A stretch of DNA of 64,000 nucleotides from Shewanella xiamenensis (lineage in GTDB: Bacteria > Pseudomonadota > Gammaproteobacteria > Enterobacterales > Shewanellaceae). Shown here one piece after another: positions 12,283 through 21,251 of this stretch. The first letter of the stretch is position 1, and the number at the start of each line of letters is the position of its first letter. The notes beneath the pieces were generated by a model. That model did no database searches. It saw only the letters and a program-made list of their open reading frames with translations, and was not told where the DNA came from. The stretch is from assembly GCF_014647135.1 (NCBI RefSeq), contig NZ_BMOP01000007.1, positions 90,919 to 154,918 of the forward strand, read 5' to 3'. Position numbers and translations under genes: made by a program.

Positions 12283-12354
12283 TTGCGACTGTTTGATTTT
12301 TGTAAATTTTCATCGTTGATGTTGCCTTTAACTTGCAATAGAATCTTTGGCTTA

Positions 12355-12372
12355 ATGCAACTTAAGTTGCAT
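12355..12372. promoter_or_regulatory. 18-bp perfect palindrome
   Basis: ATGCAACTTAAGTTGCAT is a perfect uninterrupted palindrome 70 bases upstream of the protease-like lipoprotein gene. An operator for a dimeric regulator controlling the following two genes is the simplest reading. Confidence 0.45.
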
Positions 12373-12442
12373 ACGCCATGGTCCGTACGGTTATCACGTT
12401 TATGCTGTATGGCGCTATTTGCATTGATATTAAGGATAACCG

Positions 12443-13663
12443 ATGCGATTTCTCTCCTGTGTGCTTATTGCTCTATTTTGTTTTCATCTCAGTGGTTGCG
12501 CCAATACCAAGTTAAATGCCAATAAATTACCAAAGGGTGTGGTGCTAAATAAAGCTATTACGCTCCCTGTGGATGTGAGTGTTGCTTATTATTTGCCCCA
12601 TTCGCAGTTAAATAACCGTTTTTATTTAGAGAAATGGAATATTTGGGTCGATCCAGGAAAATCACTCAGTGATGGCGTGAAGGATGGTTTTGGTGCTTAT
12701 TTTTCAAATGCTAAGTTATTAGACCGCACGCAAGCGAGTCAGTATGGACTGCTGATCGATATCGATCCTGAGTGGAAATTTGAGTCGGGTAAAGCAGAAA
12801 TGATCATGAGCTATCGGGTATTTAATGGCTCCGATAAGCCCATTCGCGAAGGGCAAAAATCCTTTAAGGCAGATATTGGTTATTTAGGGGATGGTTTAGG
12901 TCTTTATAACGCCGCATTGCGTGCGACTCAATTAGTGATTGTCGATGTGCTAAACACGTTGACGCCGTCGGCTAGCTCCTATCCTGCACAGTATGCAATG
13001 AAGGATGTCTCGGCGAATTTGCTGGCAAATATGCAAAAGCCAGTCAGTACAGGAACAGGTTTTTATATTAATCCTCAGGGGCAAATTGTCACTGCGGCCC
13101 ATGTACTCAAAAATTGCATGGTGACACAGGTGAATGTTGGCGGTAAATCCTTTGATGCGGCCGTAGAGGCTAGCTCGACCTTATTGGATTTAGCGGTCGT
13201 GAGTACGGGTACGCCAGTGGAGCAATACTTACCATTGCGTAAAGGTACAGAGATTTTCCTGGGCGAGGCGATTACCAATGTTGGCTATCCCTTGCAGGGA
13301 TTATTGGCGGCCTCCCCCAATTTAACGCGCGGAAATATCAGCTCACGCGAGGCATTAAAGGGGGCGGTGGGGCAATTCCAGTTTTCGGCACCGATCCAGC
13401 CCGGCTCAAGTGGTGGCCCAGTTGTCTCTGACGGTGGGGAGCTATTAGGTATTACCGTCAGTACCTTAAATGTGACGAGTCTACGTGAATCGGGTGCATT
13501 GCCGCAGAATGTTAACTTTGCCCTTGATGCAAAATATGCTGCCCGCTTTTTAGATAAGCACCGCATTAGTTATCAGTCGGTTGAACCCAATATGAAGGGC
13601 GATATTCGAACGGCAAATGCGGCTGCACTTGGTGCTGTTGTTCAACTGAATTGCTATCAATAA
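12443..13663 (+). CDS. Trypsin-like serine protease lipoprotein
   Basis: 406 residues: signal peptide with lipobox LSGC, an N-terminal domain of about 180 residues of unknown type, then a trypsin-like (Deg/S1C-type) domain. The triad is visible: His in TAAHVL, Asp in LDLAVV and Ser in PGSSGGPV. There is no PDZ domain, unlike DegP/DegQ. It should be a membrane-anchored periplasmic protease or a pseudo-chaperone that senses misfolding. The overlapping next gene (start 12 bases after the stop) is probably its partner. ATG start with AAGGAT upstream. The palindrome at 12355-12372 is the likely control element. Confidence 0.83.
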   Translation: MRFLSCVLIALFCFHLSGCANTKLNANKLPKGVVLNKAITLPVDVSVAYYLPHSQLNNRFYLEKWNIWVDPGKSLSDGVKDGFGAYFSNAKLLDRTQASQYGLLIDIDPEWKFESGKAEMIMSYRVFNGSDKPIREGQKSFKADIGYLGDGLGLYNAALRATQLVIVDVLNTLTPSASSYPAQYAMKDVSANLLANMQKPVSTGTGFYINPQGQIVTAAHVLKNCMVTQVNVGGKSFDAAVEASSTLLDLAVVSTGTPVEQYLPLRKGTEIFLGEAITNVGYPLQGLLAASPNLTRGNISSREALKGAVGQFQFSAPIQPGSSGGPVVSDGGELLGITVSTLNVTSLRESGALPQNVNFALDAKYAARFLDKHRISYQSVEPNMKGDIRTANAAALGAVVQLNCYQ

Positions 13664-13674
13664 GGATGTTTCCA

Positions 13675-14208
13675 ATGCCATTTATGCTTCGTATTTTGAT
13701 GCTGGGTTTGTTGCTCACTAGCCCGTTTGTTAAAGCGCAAACCACGGCACTTCCACCAGTATTTTTTATTAGTACCATTGATTCAACTGACTTTTATAAC
13801 AAACTCAAGGGCACGCCATTATTTGAAAAAATGGATAAAGAGAATATCGGTAATCCATTGAAACTGATTGTGACCTATAAAATGGAACCTACAGCAGGGG
13901 GAGAAGCCGCGGGACTGACCTCGGCGATTTTAGCGGGTGGCTCCCTAGGGCTGTTACCTATGGTGACCAATAATGATTTGGTGCTGACCTATGAGTTTAG
14001 GGTTCACAATGAGGTGATTGCCAGCGTCAGTTACCGTGAAAATTTTACCAAGGCTCACAACATGTACTCCAATGAGGGAATGTATAGCCTAGATAAAGAG
14101 AGTTTGGCATGGGCGATGACCACGACTGATAAGTTTATGGTTGATATTCAAAACTCGCCTGAGCTTTCCCAGCTAATCAGTGAATACAACTATTATTTTG
14201 CTCAATAG
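13675..14208 (+). CDS. Secreted hypothetical protein next to the protease
   Basis: 177 residues with a cleavable signal peptide (MPFMLRILMLGLLL..., cut near VKAQ) and a periplasmic domain I do not recognise; a glycine-rich hydrophobic stretch (GLTSAILAGGSLGLLP) lies in the middle. ATG at 13675 is chosen because AAGGA is 8 bases upstream; earlier in-frame ATGs at 13651 and 13666 lack a site. It follows the protease with an 11-base gap, suggesting one operon and a shared envelope role. Confidence 0.75.
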   Translation: MPFMLRILMLGLLLTSPFVKAQTTALPPVFFISTIDSTDFYNKLKGTPLFEKMDKENIGNPLKLIVTYKMEPTAGGEAAGLTSAILAGGSLGLLPMVTNNDLVLTYEFRVHNEVIASVSYRENFTKAHNMYSNEGMYSLDKESLAWAMTTTDKFMVDIQNSPELSQLISEYNYYFAQ

Positions 14209-14230
14209 TTCGAGTGTTGCGTTTCCATAT

Positions 14231-14259
14231 ACTAAGGGCTAGCTTGGCTAGCTCTTAGT
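14231..14259. terminator. Hairpin after the protease operon
   Basis: Stem ACTAAGGGCTAGC (14231-14243) / GCTAGCTCTTAGT (14247-14259) with a 3-base loop and one G-U pair. The T-tract is poor, so it may be an RNA 3'-end stabiliser or a Rho-assisted terminator. Confidence 0.55.
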
Positions 14260-14334
14260 CTAACCATTCTACTTTTTAGAAAGTAATCTCAAATTTTATC
14301 CGCTTTTATTCTTTTTTATGGGCTAATAAACTAA

Positions 14335-14991
<657 letters not shown>

Positions 14992-15005
14992 TCGTAAAGA
15001 TAATA

Positions 15006-15035
15006 AAAAATGCCAGCGTAAATGCTGGCATTTTT
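15006..15035. terminator. Bidirectional terminator after azoR
   Basis: AAAAATGCCAGC (15006-15017) / GCTGGCATTTTT (15024-15035) with loop GTAAAT, a perfect 12-bp stem with A and T tracts on its two sides. It lies between the convergent azoR and the small Cys-protein gene. Confidence 0.93.
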
Positions 15036-15052
15036 GTTTGCGCAGAACACAA

Positions 15053-15217
15053 TTATTCGCACAGTTTGCAGCCAAGGGAGATAGCGCTGGTTTCGATATA
15101 GCGCACCTTAGTGCTTGCTTGGCCACGGTTACGGCTCACGCTGTAGCGGGTTTCACGAACCACTTTGGGCTGCGGCGGTTGTTCGCCGCTAGTTGGGCGC
15201 GGGCACTTTGTTGTCAT
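15053..15217 (-). CDS. Small cysteine-containing protein (54 aa)
   Basis: A 54-residue basic protein beginning MTTKCPRPTSGEQPP and ending SLGCKLCE, with three cysteines and no membrane segment. The start is chosen at the second ATG because GGAGG sits 5 bases before it, one of the strongest ribosome sites in the window and the main argument that it is real. It lies just downstream of the rhodanese in the same direction, so its C-terminal CxxC could receive or coordinate sulfur or metal; that is inference only. I do not recognise the family. Confidence 0.6.
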   Translation of the reverse strand: MTTKCPRPTSGEQPPQPKVVRETRYSVSRNRGQASTKVRYIETSAISLGCKLCE

Positions 15218-15253
15218 CTGCACCTCCTCACGCATGGTTGCTTGGCTTAGGTT

Positions 15254-15577
15254 TTAGTTTGGCTGGCAGCAGACTAAATCTTTTAGCGAACCACCGTTGA
15301 CCACACATTCAAAACCGTTGGCTTTGAGAATATCGCAGCCCTTTTGGGCACGGATACCTGCGCCGCAGTAAAGCACAAACGGATGCTGTTTATTGTCAAC
15401 CTGATGCAACCATTGGTCGAGTGTTGGCAGCGGCACGTTGATGGCCTGAGGCAAATGACCCGAGGCAAACTCCTCTGGTGAGCGCACATCGATAACACGC
15501 GCACCTTGATCAATCAATTGCCAACATTTTTCACCGTTGCTGCTACCAGATAATTTAGCCAGTAAAGATTGAAACAT
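15254..15577 (-). CDS. Single-domain rhodanese-like sulfurtransferase
   Basis: 107 residues with one rhodanese domain: DVRSPEEFASGHLPQAINVP and the active-site loop CGAGIRAQ whose Cys carries the persulfide. Two extra cysteines close the C-terminus (VCCQPN), unusual for such small proteins. No signal peptide, hence cytoplasmic, unlike PspE. It precedes the small Cys protein in the same direction. Sulfur donor and acceptor are unknown. Confidence 0.87.
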   Translation of the reverse strand: MFQSLLAKLSGSSNGEKCWQLIDQGARVIDVRSPEEFASGHLPQAINVPLPTLDQWLHQVDNKQHPFVLYCGAGIRAQKGCDILKANGFECVVNGGSLKDLVCCQPN

Positions 15578-15672
15578 AGCTTTGCCTCTATGATTAGAAA
15601 ATTTTCAATAAGTTTATTCTAATGAATTGGTGAGCGCAAGCGGCAATCTGTTGGGCGCTTGGCTTGTCGGCG

Positions 15673-16248
15673 TTACTCGGTGACAGGCGCTTCCCTGTGG
15701 TAATGGATAAGATCATGAAACACGACGGGTTGATCGCTTAAGTTGCGGTAACCGTGGGGTTTATCGGCGGCAAAGCGCACGGCTTCGCCCTGCTGTAATG
15801 GCTGCCACTGGCCATCCACTAACACTTCCATGGTGCCGCTCAGTACAATCACATGCTCGGTCACGCCCGCCTCATGGGGCTCGGAGAGGCGCTCATAGTG
15901 TGGCAAAAGGGTGAGTTCAAACATCTCAAAACCAAAGCGTGGCTCAAAGGGAAATAGCGATGCCACTAACATGCCGTCGGTTGCAGGCTTTTGGCGTAAT
16001 GCATCGGCGTTACGAAAGACCGTGCCTTGGCTCTCGGGTGTCGGTTCCAGAAAAGTTGAGAGTGAGGTATTAAAACCGCTAGCGATTTTCCACAGTGTGG
16101 CAATGGTGGGGCTAGATTCGCCGCGCTCAATCTGGCCTATCATGGCCTTGCTCACGCCTGTCTCGAGTGCCGCTTTATCTAAACTCCAACCCTTTTGGCT
16201 GCGCAGTTGTTTTAGGGTCGCGGCAAGATAGCTGTTGATGGTCTGCAT
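15673..16248 (-). CDS. XRE-family regulator with C-terminal cupin
   Basis: 191 residues: a helix-turn-helix of the XRE/Cro type at about residues 8-62 (SLDKAALETGVSKAMIGQIE) and a cupin_2 domain at about 105-185 with metal-type residues (HYERLSEPHE, TEHVIVLSG, H of DKPHGYRN). Such proteins sense a small molecule through the cupin. It is divergent from a BenE-type transporter, the arrangement of ydcN (sutR) and ydcO in E. coli. Two palindromes in the shared intergenic region are its probable operators, so autoregulation and transporter control are likely. Confidence 0.87.
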   Translation of the reverse strand: MQTINSYLAATLKQLRSQKGWSLDKAALETGVSKAMIGQIERGESSPTIATLWKIASGFNTSLSTFLEPTPESQGTVFRNADALRQKPATDGMLVASLFPFEPRFGFEMFELTLLPHYERLSEPHEAGVTEHVIVLSGTMEVLVDGQWQPLQQGEAVRFAADKPHGYRNLSDQPVVFHDLIHYHREAPVTE

Positions 16249-16274
16249 TGTGGTCTGATACTTAAAAAATTATT

Positions 16275-16292
16275 TGTACGTTATAACGCACA
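16275..16292. promoter_or_regulatory. Candidate operator 1 of the XRE-cupin regulator
   Basis: TGTACGTTATAACGCACA, an 18-bp near-palindrome centred on GTTATAAC, 27 bases upstream of the regulator start. It matches operator 2 at 16 of 18 positions. Confidence 0.6.
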
Positions 16293-16311
16293 GGTGCTAT
16301 CTTGTCCATCT

Positions 16312-16329
16312 TGTGCGTTATAGCGCACA
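16312..16329. promoter_or_regulatory. Candidate operator 2 of the XRE-cupin regulator
   Basis: TGTGCGTTATAGCGCACA, an 18-bp inverted repeat (TGTGCG/CGCACA) whose centre is 37 bp from that of operator 1, closer to the transporter gene. Confidence 0.6.
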
Positions 16330-16374
16330 GTCAATGGTGCGATGCTCGAGGCAAAGGTAGGATTAGGAGTAGGG

Positions 16375-17565
16375 ATGATGTGGCGCGAGGCTTTGGGACT
16401 ATCAAAAATATCGGCGGGCTTTATTGCCGTGCTGGTGGGCTATAGCAGTTCGGCGGTGATTATCCTGCAGGCGGCGGATGCTGTGGGTGCGACATCGGCA
16501 CAAATGAGTTCATGGCTGTGGGCTTTGGGTGTCGGTATGGGGCTCACCAGTATTGGCCTGTCTCTCTACTATAAAAATCCGGTGCTTACGGCATGGTCGA
16601 CCCCCGGGGCGGCATTGATGGTCAGCAGCCTGGCGGGATTGAGTATCCACGAAGCCGTTGGTGCCTTCCTGATTAGCTCTTTGTTGATCACCCTATGCGG
16701 CTTGGCGGGTTGGATGGATAAGCTTATTCGTATCATGCCGCCTTCGGTCGCTTCGGCCATGTTAGCAGGGGTTTTACTGCCGTTTGGTTTAGGGCTGTTT
16801 CAAGCCATGCAGACTCAACTGAGTCTAATCCTATTGATGTTATTAGTGTTTGTTGTGCTTAAGCCCTTTGCTGCGCGTTACATTATGTTGCTCACCCTCG
16901 TAGCGGGAATAGGGATGAGTTATCAATTGGATCTACTGCAACTCGATAAGCTTGAGCTGCAATTCGCCGCCCCTGTATGGATAGCGCCTGCGTTTTCTGT
17001 CACCAGCGTAGTGGGCGTGGCGCTGCCCTTATTTGTGGTGACTATGGCCTCACAAAATATGCCTGGGGTAGCAGCGCTGCACGGCCATGGTTATCGCCCG
17101 CCTATCTCGCCATTAATTACCGTGACGGGTCTGATGGGCGTATTGTTTGCCCCCTTTGGCGGCTTTGCTTTTAATCTCTCGGCCATTACGGCGGCGATTT
17201 GCATGGGTAAAGAGGCGGACCCAAATCCCGCGACCCGTTACTGGGCGGCAGTGTGGGGCGGCGTGTTTTACTTTATCACTGGTTTACTCGGCGCCACTGT
17301 AGTTGGTCTCTTCGCCGCGTTTCCGAAGGAGTTAGTGCTCGCGATTGCAGGATTAGCCCTGCTTGGCACCATAGGTAACAGTCTGACCGCAGCGCTCGCA
17401 GATAACGACGAGCGAGAGGTGGCGGTGATTACGTTTCTCGTCACCGCCTCGGGTGTGAGTATATTGGGGATCGGCAGTGCATTCTGGGGATTATTACTCG
17501 GATTTTTAATGCATTACTGGCACAAGCATCGCGCCTTAACTACAACTAAACAGGCAAAAGCTTAG
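16375..17565 (+). CDS. benE: BenE-family (benzoate/H+ symporter-like) transporter
   Basis: Polytopic inner-membrane protein with about 12 helices from end to end and typical BenE family segments: SSAVIILQAADAVG, TAWSTPGAALM, ASQNMPGVA and LTAALADNDEREVA near the C-terminus. Named for benzoate uptake in Acinetobacter; the actual substrate here is unknown and no benzoate catabolic genes adjoin. GGAG lies before two adjacent ATGs (16375 and 16378); either could be used. The divergent XRE-cupin gene is its likely regulator. Confidence 0.88.
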   Translation: MMWREALGLSKISAGFIAVLVGYSSSAVIILQAADAVGATSAQMSSWLWALGVGMGLTSIGLSLYYKNPVLTAWSTPGAALMVSSLAGLSIHEAVGAFLISSLLITLCGLAGWMDKLIRIMPPSVASAMLAGVLLPFGLGLFQAMQTQLSLILLMLLVFVVLKPFAARYIMLLTLVAGIGMSYQLDLLQLDKLELQFAAPVWIAPAFSVTSVVGVALPLFVVTMASQNMPGVAALHGHGYRPPISPLITVTGLMGVLFAPFGGFAFNLSAITAAICMGKEADPNPATRYWAAVWGGVFYFITGLLGATVVGLFAAFPKELVLAIAGLALLGTIGNSLTAALADNDEREVAVITFLVTASGVSILGIGSAFWGLLLGFLMHYWHKHRALTTTKQAKA

Positions 17566-17622
17566 CTGTGGTTAGGTCTAGACTGAGGTTTGCTACCTTA
17601 GTGGATTGATGTGTGCAGAGGC

Positions 17623-18078
17623 CTAGAGCTTTTTGGTCATAAACAGGCTATTGGGGTCGAGCGTGTAATCGGCAAAGGGGCCACACAGCTCGAAGCCAAA
17701 CTTAGCGTAGAGAGAACGTGCGGGCAGGAAAAAGGCCATCGAGCCGGTTTCTAAACTGAGGCGTTGCACGCCAGCGGCTTTGGCGTCATTGATCAAGTGC
17801 TGCAGAATCTGGGATGCCACGCCTTGTTGTTTGTAAGTTGCTGCGGTTCGCATCGATTTGATCTCTGCATGTTCAGCATCTAACCATTTTAGTGCACCGC
17901 AGCCCGCCAGATTACGGCCATCCCACAGTGTCCAAAAGCGAATATTGGGTTGGCGCAGGCCATCAAGGTCTAATGCGTGCACACTTTCCGGCGGCGAGGT
18001 TGCCCGCATATCTTCAAGGTGCTCAGTTAAAAGTGCTGCAATTTCAGGCCCTTTTAGATCATCTAGTATTATTTTCAT
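17623..18078 (-). CDS. GNAT-family N-acetyltransferase
   Basis: 151 residues with the GNAT core: acetyl-CoA loop region YKQQGVASQILQHLI (Q/RxxGxG/A type) and the final AKFGFE motif near the C-terminus. Family resemblance is to the PhnO/YsnE/YafP-like small acetyltransferases. Start ATG 18078 is preferred to an upstream GTG at 18114. Substrate is unknown. Convergent with benE without an obvious strong terminator between them. Confidence 0.83.
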   Translation of the reverse strand: MKIILDDLKGPEIAALLTEHLEDMRATSPPESVHALDLDGLRQPNIRFWTLWDGRNLAGCGALKWLDAEHAEIKSMRTAATYKQQGVASQILQHLINDAKAAGVQRLSLETGSMAFFLPARSLYAKFGFELCGPFADYTLDPNSLFMTKKL

Positions 18079-18433
18079 CGTTGCTCTCAATATTAAAATT
18101 CCCTGTGTTGTCACTTATCCATCATAGCGTTATCGCGTTTGGTTGTTTTTAGGGTTAAAACGCCGCGGTGGATAAGCAAAGCCTAAGCCAACAAAGCGAA
18201 TGGCATCTGCCTGAACTACAGCATCTTATTGGTAATAGGTTTGCCGATACGGCGTAGGCTGTTGTAACTTATGCTCGTAACGCTGAGCTATGGTGCTCTA
18301 GCATCCACTTCAAACACTCGAGTTTATTTATGCCGTTTATCTCTTCACCTTTATTAAAACAGCCTCGAATTCACTGACGACATAGTCTTTATTTGTCAAA
18401 TTTCGATTAATTAACATGAGGTTGAAGATACTA
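18079..18433. other. Divergent intergenic region between two acetyltransferase genes
   Basis: No further gene and no strong repeat is seen in this 355-bp stretch; it should hold promoters of both flanking genes. Confidence 0.4.
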
Positions 18434-19075
18434 ATGGAAAATAAGCATTGGTCCAAAGTCCAGTTGCTGCATCAAGTAGTGACAAATCCGAATATTACTA
18501 TCAAAGGTGAGCACAGTTATTACAGCGATTGCTGGGATAAGGGCTTCGAAGAGTCGGTTGTTCGATATCTCTATGGCGACGAAATCAGCCTAACTTGGGA
18601 TCCGCTGTGGGAAATAGATAAACTCCACATTGGTGATTACGTCTGCATAGGGGCAGAAGCTGTTATTCTGATGGGGGGAAATCATACCCACAGGGCCGAC
18701 TGGTTTTGTTTATATCCCTTTATGGACGTTATAGAGGAGGCCTATGTTGGCAAAGGTGATACGCATATAGGTGATGGTGCCTGGTTGGGCATGAGAGCCA
18801 TGATTATGCCGGGTGTTTCGATAGGGGAAGGCGCTATCGTTGCGGCAAATAGCGTTGTCACTCAAGATGTTGCTCCCTATAGCATAGTAGGGGGAACCCC
18901 TGCCAAATTGGTTAAATATCGTTTCGAACCCTCTGTTATCGATGAGTTATTAGGCCTAAGGATTTACGATTGGCCTCAGGCAAAATTTGAGTCACTCAGG
19001 CGATATTTATGTGCATCGGATATTGAGAAACTTAAAGAGGCCGCTTTAGCTTACGATGCTCTGCATAGCGCTTGA
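18434..19075 (+). CDS. catB: Xenobiotic (CatB-like) hexapeptide acetyltransferase
   Basis: Left-handed beta-helix O-acetyltransferase of the XAT class (chloramphenicol CatB / streptogramin Vat type). Hexapeptide turns include IGDYVCIGAEAVILMGG, the catalytic His lies in GGNHTHRADW, and IGDGAWLGMRAMIMPGV, IGEGAIVAANSVV and IVGGTPAK form the C-terminal coils that bind acetyl-CoA. 213 residues from the ATG at 18434, normal for the class; the ATG at 18416 has no ribosome site. Chromosomal Shewanella-type XATs can confer chloramphenicol acetylation, but this one may act on another hydroxyl. Ends before a very long perfect hairpin. Confidence 0.88.
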   Translation: MENKHWSKVQLLHQVVTNPNITIKGEHSYYSDCWDKGFEESVVRYLYGDEISLTWDPLWEIDKLHIGDYVCIGAEAVILMGGNHTHRADWFCLYPFMDVIEEAYVGKGDTHIGDGAWLGMRAMIMPGVSIGEGAIVAANSVVTQDVAPYSIVGGTPAKLVKYRFEPSVIDELLGLRIYDWPQAKFESLRRYLCASDIEKLKEAALAYDALHSA

Positions 19076-19148
19076 CCAGCATCTTATAGCGGTGATTAAA
19101 CGTTTTATGCCTCCGGTTTCACTCACAAAGACTGGAGGCAAAATAAAA

Positions 19149-19210
19149 AGCCGAGAATCATCTTAATGCCACTCGCTTAAGAGCGAGTGGCATTAAGATG
19201 ATTCTCGGCT
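19149..19210. repeat. Perfect 29-bp inverted repeat (long hairpin)
   Basis: Arms 19149-19177 and 19182-19210 are exact reverse complements (29 of 29) around a TAAG loop. It lies between the convergent xat and HEAT-like genes, with A-rich sequence on the left and T-rich on the right. It could be a bidirectional terminator, but it is twice as long as the other terminators here and perfectly matched, which suggests a recent palindrome or a remnant of an element. Confidence 0.85.
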
Positions 19211-19243
19211 TGTTGTTAACGCTTTTGCTAGCTCAAAAGCGAT

Positions 19244-19987
19244 TTAGTAGTACTTCTTCAAATAGCTCTCGGCGTAGCTTTTCAGCTTTTTGTTTGGGTT
19301 GTTGTTGGCAATATTTTCAATCACTTCGCGGTATTGGGTATTACCCGATGCCGCAAGCGCTTTCGCCATATTGGCGTAGGTGTCGATGGCTAACTTGTCG
19401 TTACTCATCAAACGTGGATTTTTCAGCTCAACGCTCAGGCGTTCTAGCAAAAAGTCATCGTAGTTTTGATCGTCCATCATGCGTTTGGCTGCGAGGCGCA
19501 TCAGCTCTAACTCATTGCTTTTAAAGGCGTTGGCATAGGCATTATTTTTGATACTTTGCTCGGCCACATATTGGCTTTTATCGCCTAAAATAGCATTCCA
19601 TTTTTTATACTGGTCAAGATTTTCAAGGGCTTGGGTAGCGTACTTCTTCAGCTTCTTATGGTAGTCGCCATTGATAATATTGTTGATGGTGCCGCTGTAT
19701 TTATCGTTCCCTGAATAAGCTAAACCTTTGACTAACCATGCACTGTAGTCGATAGCATTTTTCTCGGTGGCTTGTGGCAGCGATGCGATAAGTTTGGCCT
19801 CTAACACATCGTAAATGGCGGGATCGGATAATCCGGCAAGCGTCAGGGCTTCGATGGCTTGTTTTTGCTTAAATTGGTTGTCGCCTTTAAAAATTTCTTG
19901 ATAGGTTTCAACCGTATAATCCTGCGCCCACACCGGCGAGGCCAGTAAACTGATACCGAGTAAAATGCTTGCAACTAATGGTTTCAT
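19244..19987 (-). CDS. Periplasmic alpha-helical repeat (HEAT-like) protein
   Basis: 247 residues with a clear signal peptide cleaved near VWAQ. The mature part is built of repeated helical pairs; motifs such as NNIINGDYHKKLKKYATQALE and ENIANNNPNKKLKSYAESYLKKYY recur, indicating at least two or three related repeats of HEAT/ARM type. It is the last gene of the polyene operon, 10 bases after the ketosynthase gene. A scaffold or export-associated periplasmic role is inferred only from position. Confidence 0.75.
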   Translation of the reverse strand: MKPLVASILLGISLLASPVWAQDYTVETYQEIFKGDNQFKQKQAIEALTLAGLSDPAIYDVLEAKLIASLPQATEKNAIDYSAWLVKGLAYSGNDKYSGTINNIINGDYHKKLKKYATQALENLDQYKKWNAILGDKSQYVAEQSIKNNAYANAFKSNELELMRLAAKRMMDDQNYDDFLLERLSVELKNPRLMSNDKLAIDTYANMAKALAASGNTQYREVIENIANNNPNKKLKSYAESYLKKYY

Positions 19988-19997
19988 TGATATGTCC

Positions 19998-21251
19998 TTA
20001 TGTCGTTTTCCAGCGTTTAAAAATCAGTGAGGTGTTGATGCCGCCAAAGGCGAAGTTATTGCTCATCACATAGTCGGTGTCGAGCGCACGTGGCTCGCCG
20101 CGAATGTAATCGAGAGCGGCACATTCTGGGTCGATATTGTCGAGATTGAGCGTCGGGGCAAACCAACCCGCATTCATCATCTCAATACTCACCCAAGCTT
20201 CTAACGCGCCGCAGGCGCCTAAGGTATGGCCTGTGTAGCTTTTAAGGGATGAAATCGGCATATCCGCACCGAAGACGGCATGGGTTGCATGGGTTTCGGC
20301 AACATCACCGCGGTCGGTCGCTGTGCCGTGGGCATTTACATAGCCAATGGCATCGGGCGTAAGCGCAGCATCCTTAAGGGCTAAGCGAATGGCAATTTCC
20401 ATGGTATCGCTATTGGGCTGAGTCACATGCTGACCATCGGAATTAGTGCCAAAACCGACGATCTCGGCGTAAATTTTCGCGCCGCGCGCCATGGCGTGTT
20501 CTAACTCTTCGAGTACCAGAGTACAAGCGCCTTCGCCAATCACTAAACCGTCGCGATTGGCATCGAAGGGGCGAGGTGTTAACTCTGGCGTGGCATTTTT
20601 GGTGCTGGTGGCAAACAGGGTGTCGAATACCACCGCCTCGGTTGGGCAGAGTTCTTCACCGCCGCCCGCGAGCATTAAGGTCTGTTGCCCGTATTTGATG
20701 GCCTCATAGGCGTAACCTATGCCTTGGCTGCCTGAAGTGCAGGCGCTGCTGGTGGTATGAATGCGTCCCTTTAGACCAAAGAAAACCCCCACGTTTACCG
20801 CAGTAGTGTGTGCCATCATGCGGATATAACTGGTGGCGGTAACGCCAGACATATCACCATGTTTGAGCATATCGCCAAAGGCGACCAGCGGATCAGTACT
20901 GCCAGTGGAGGAACCATAGGCAATGCCCATTTCCCCCGAGGTGACGATAGGGTCGTCCAATAGTCCAGCATCTATCAGCGCAAGTTCGCTGGCGCGAGTC
21001 GCCATAATCGAGACGCGTCCCATGGAGCGGATTTTTTTGCGCGAATAGTGGCTAGGCACCTCAAAGTCAGTAATGGGTGCAGCAAGGCGGGTGTTTAGTC
21101 CGTCGTATTTGTCCCATTCCGCCATCGTCACGACACAGTTTTTTTGTGCCTTAAGGCTGCTTGCGATACTTGGCCAGTCATGGCCTAGGGCGCTGATGCC
21201 ACCGATACCGGTAACGACGACACGTCTGCCTAGGGGATTGCGCTGGGTCAT
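19998..21251 (-). CDS. apeR: Beta-ketoacyl-ACP synthase of the aryl polyene pathway (ApeR-like)
   Basis: FabF-type ketosynthase, 417 residues, with the complete Cys-His-His triad: Cys in TSSACTSGSQ, His in NAHGTATDRGD and His in YTGHTLGACGALEA. Condenses malonyl-ACP with the growing acyl chain. It follows the ketoreductase gene with zero spacing and is the second complete ketosynthase of the operon; by order it corresponds to ApeR of described aryl polyene clusters (ApeO-P-Q-R). ApeR could act in initiation or accessory chain synthesis; the split of roles between the two synthases is not readable from sequence. Confidence 0.88.
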   Translation of the reverse strand: MTQRNPLGRRVVVTGIGGISALGHDWPSIASSLKAQKNCVVTMAEWDKYDGLNTRLAAPITDFEVPSHYSRKKIRSMGRVSIMATRASELALIDAGLLDDPIVTSGEMGIAYGSSTGSTDPLVAFGDMLKHGDMSGVTATSYIRMMAHTTAVNVGVFFGLKGRIHTTSSACTSGSQGIGYAYEAIKYGQQTLMLAGGGEELCPTEAVVFDTLFATSTKNATPELTPRPFDANRDGLVIGEGACTLVLEELEHAMARGAKIYAEIVGFGTNSDGQHVTQPNSDTMEIAIRLALKDAALTPDAIGYVNAHGTATDRGDVAETHATHAVFGADMPISSLKSYTGHTLGACGALEAWVSIEMMNAGWFAPTLNLDNIDPECAALDYIRGEPRALDTDYVMSNNFAFGGINTSLIFKRWKTT

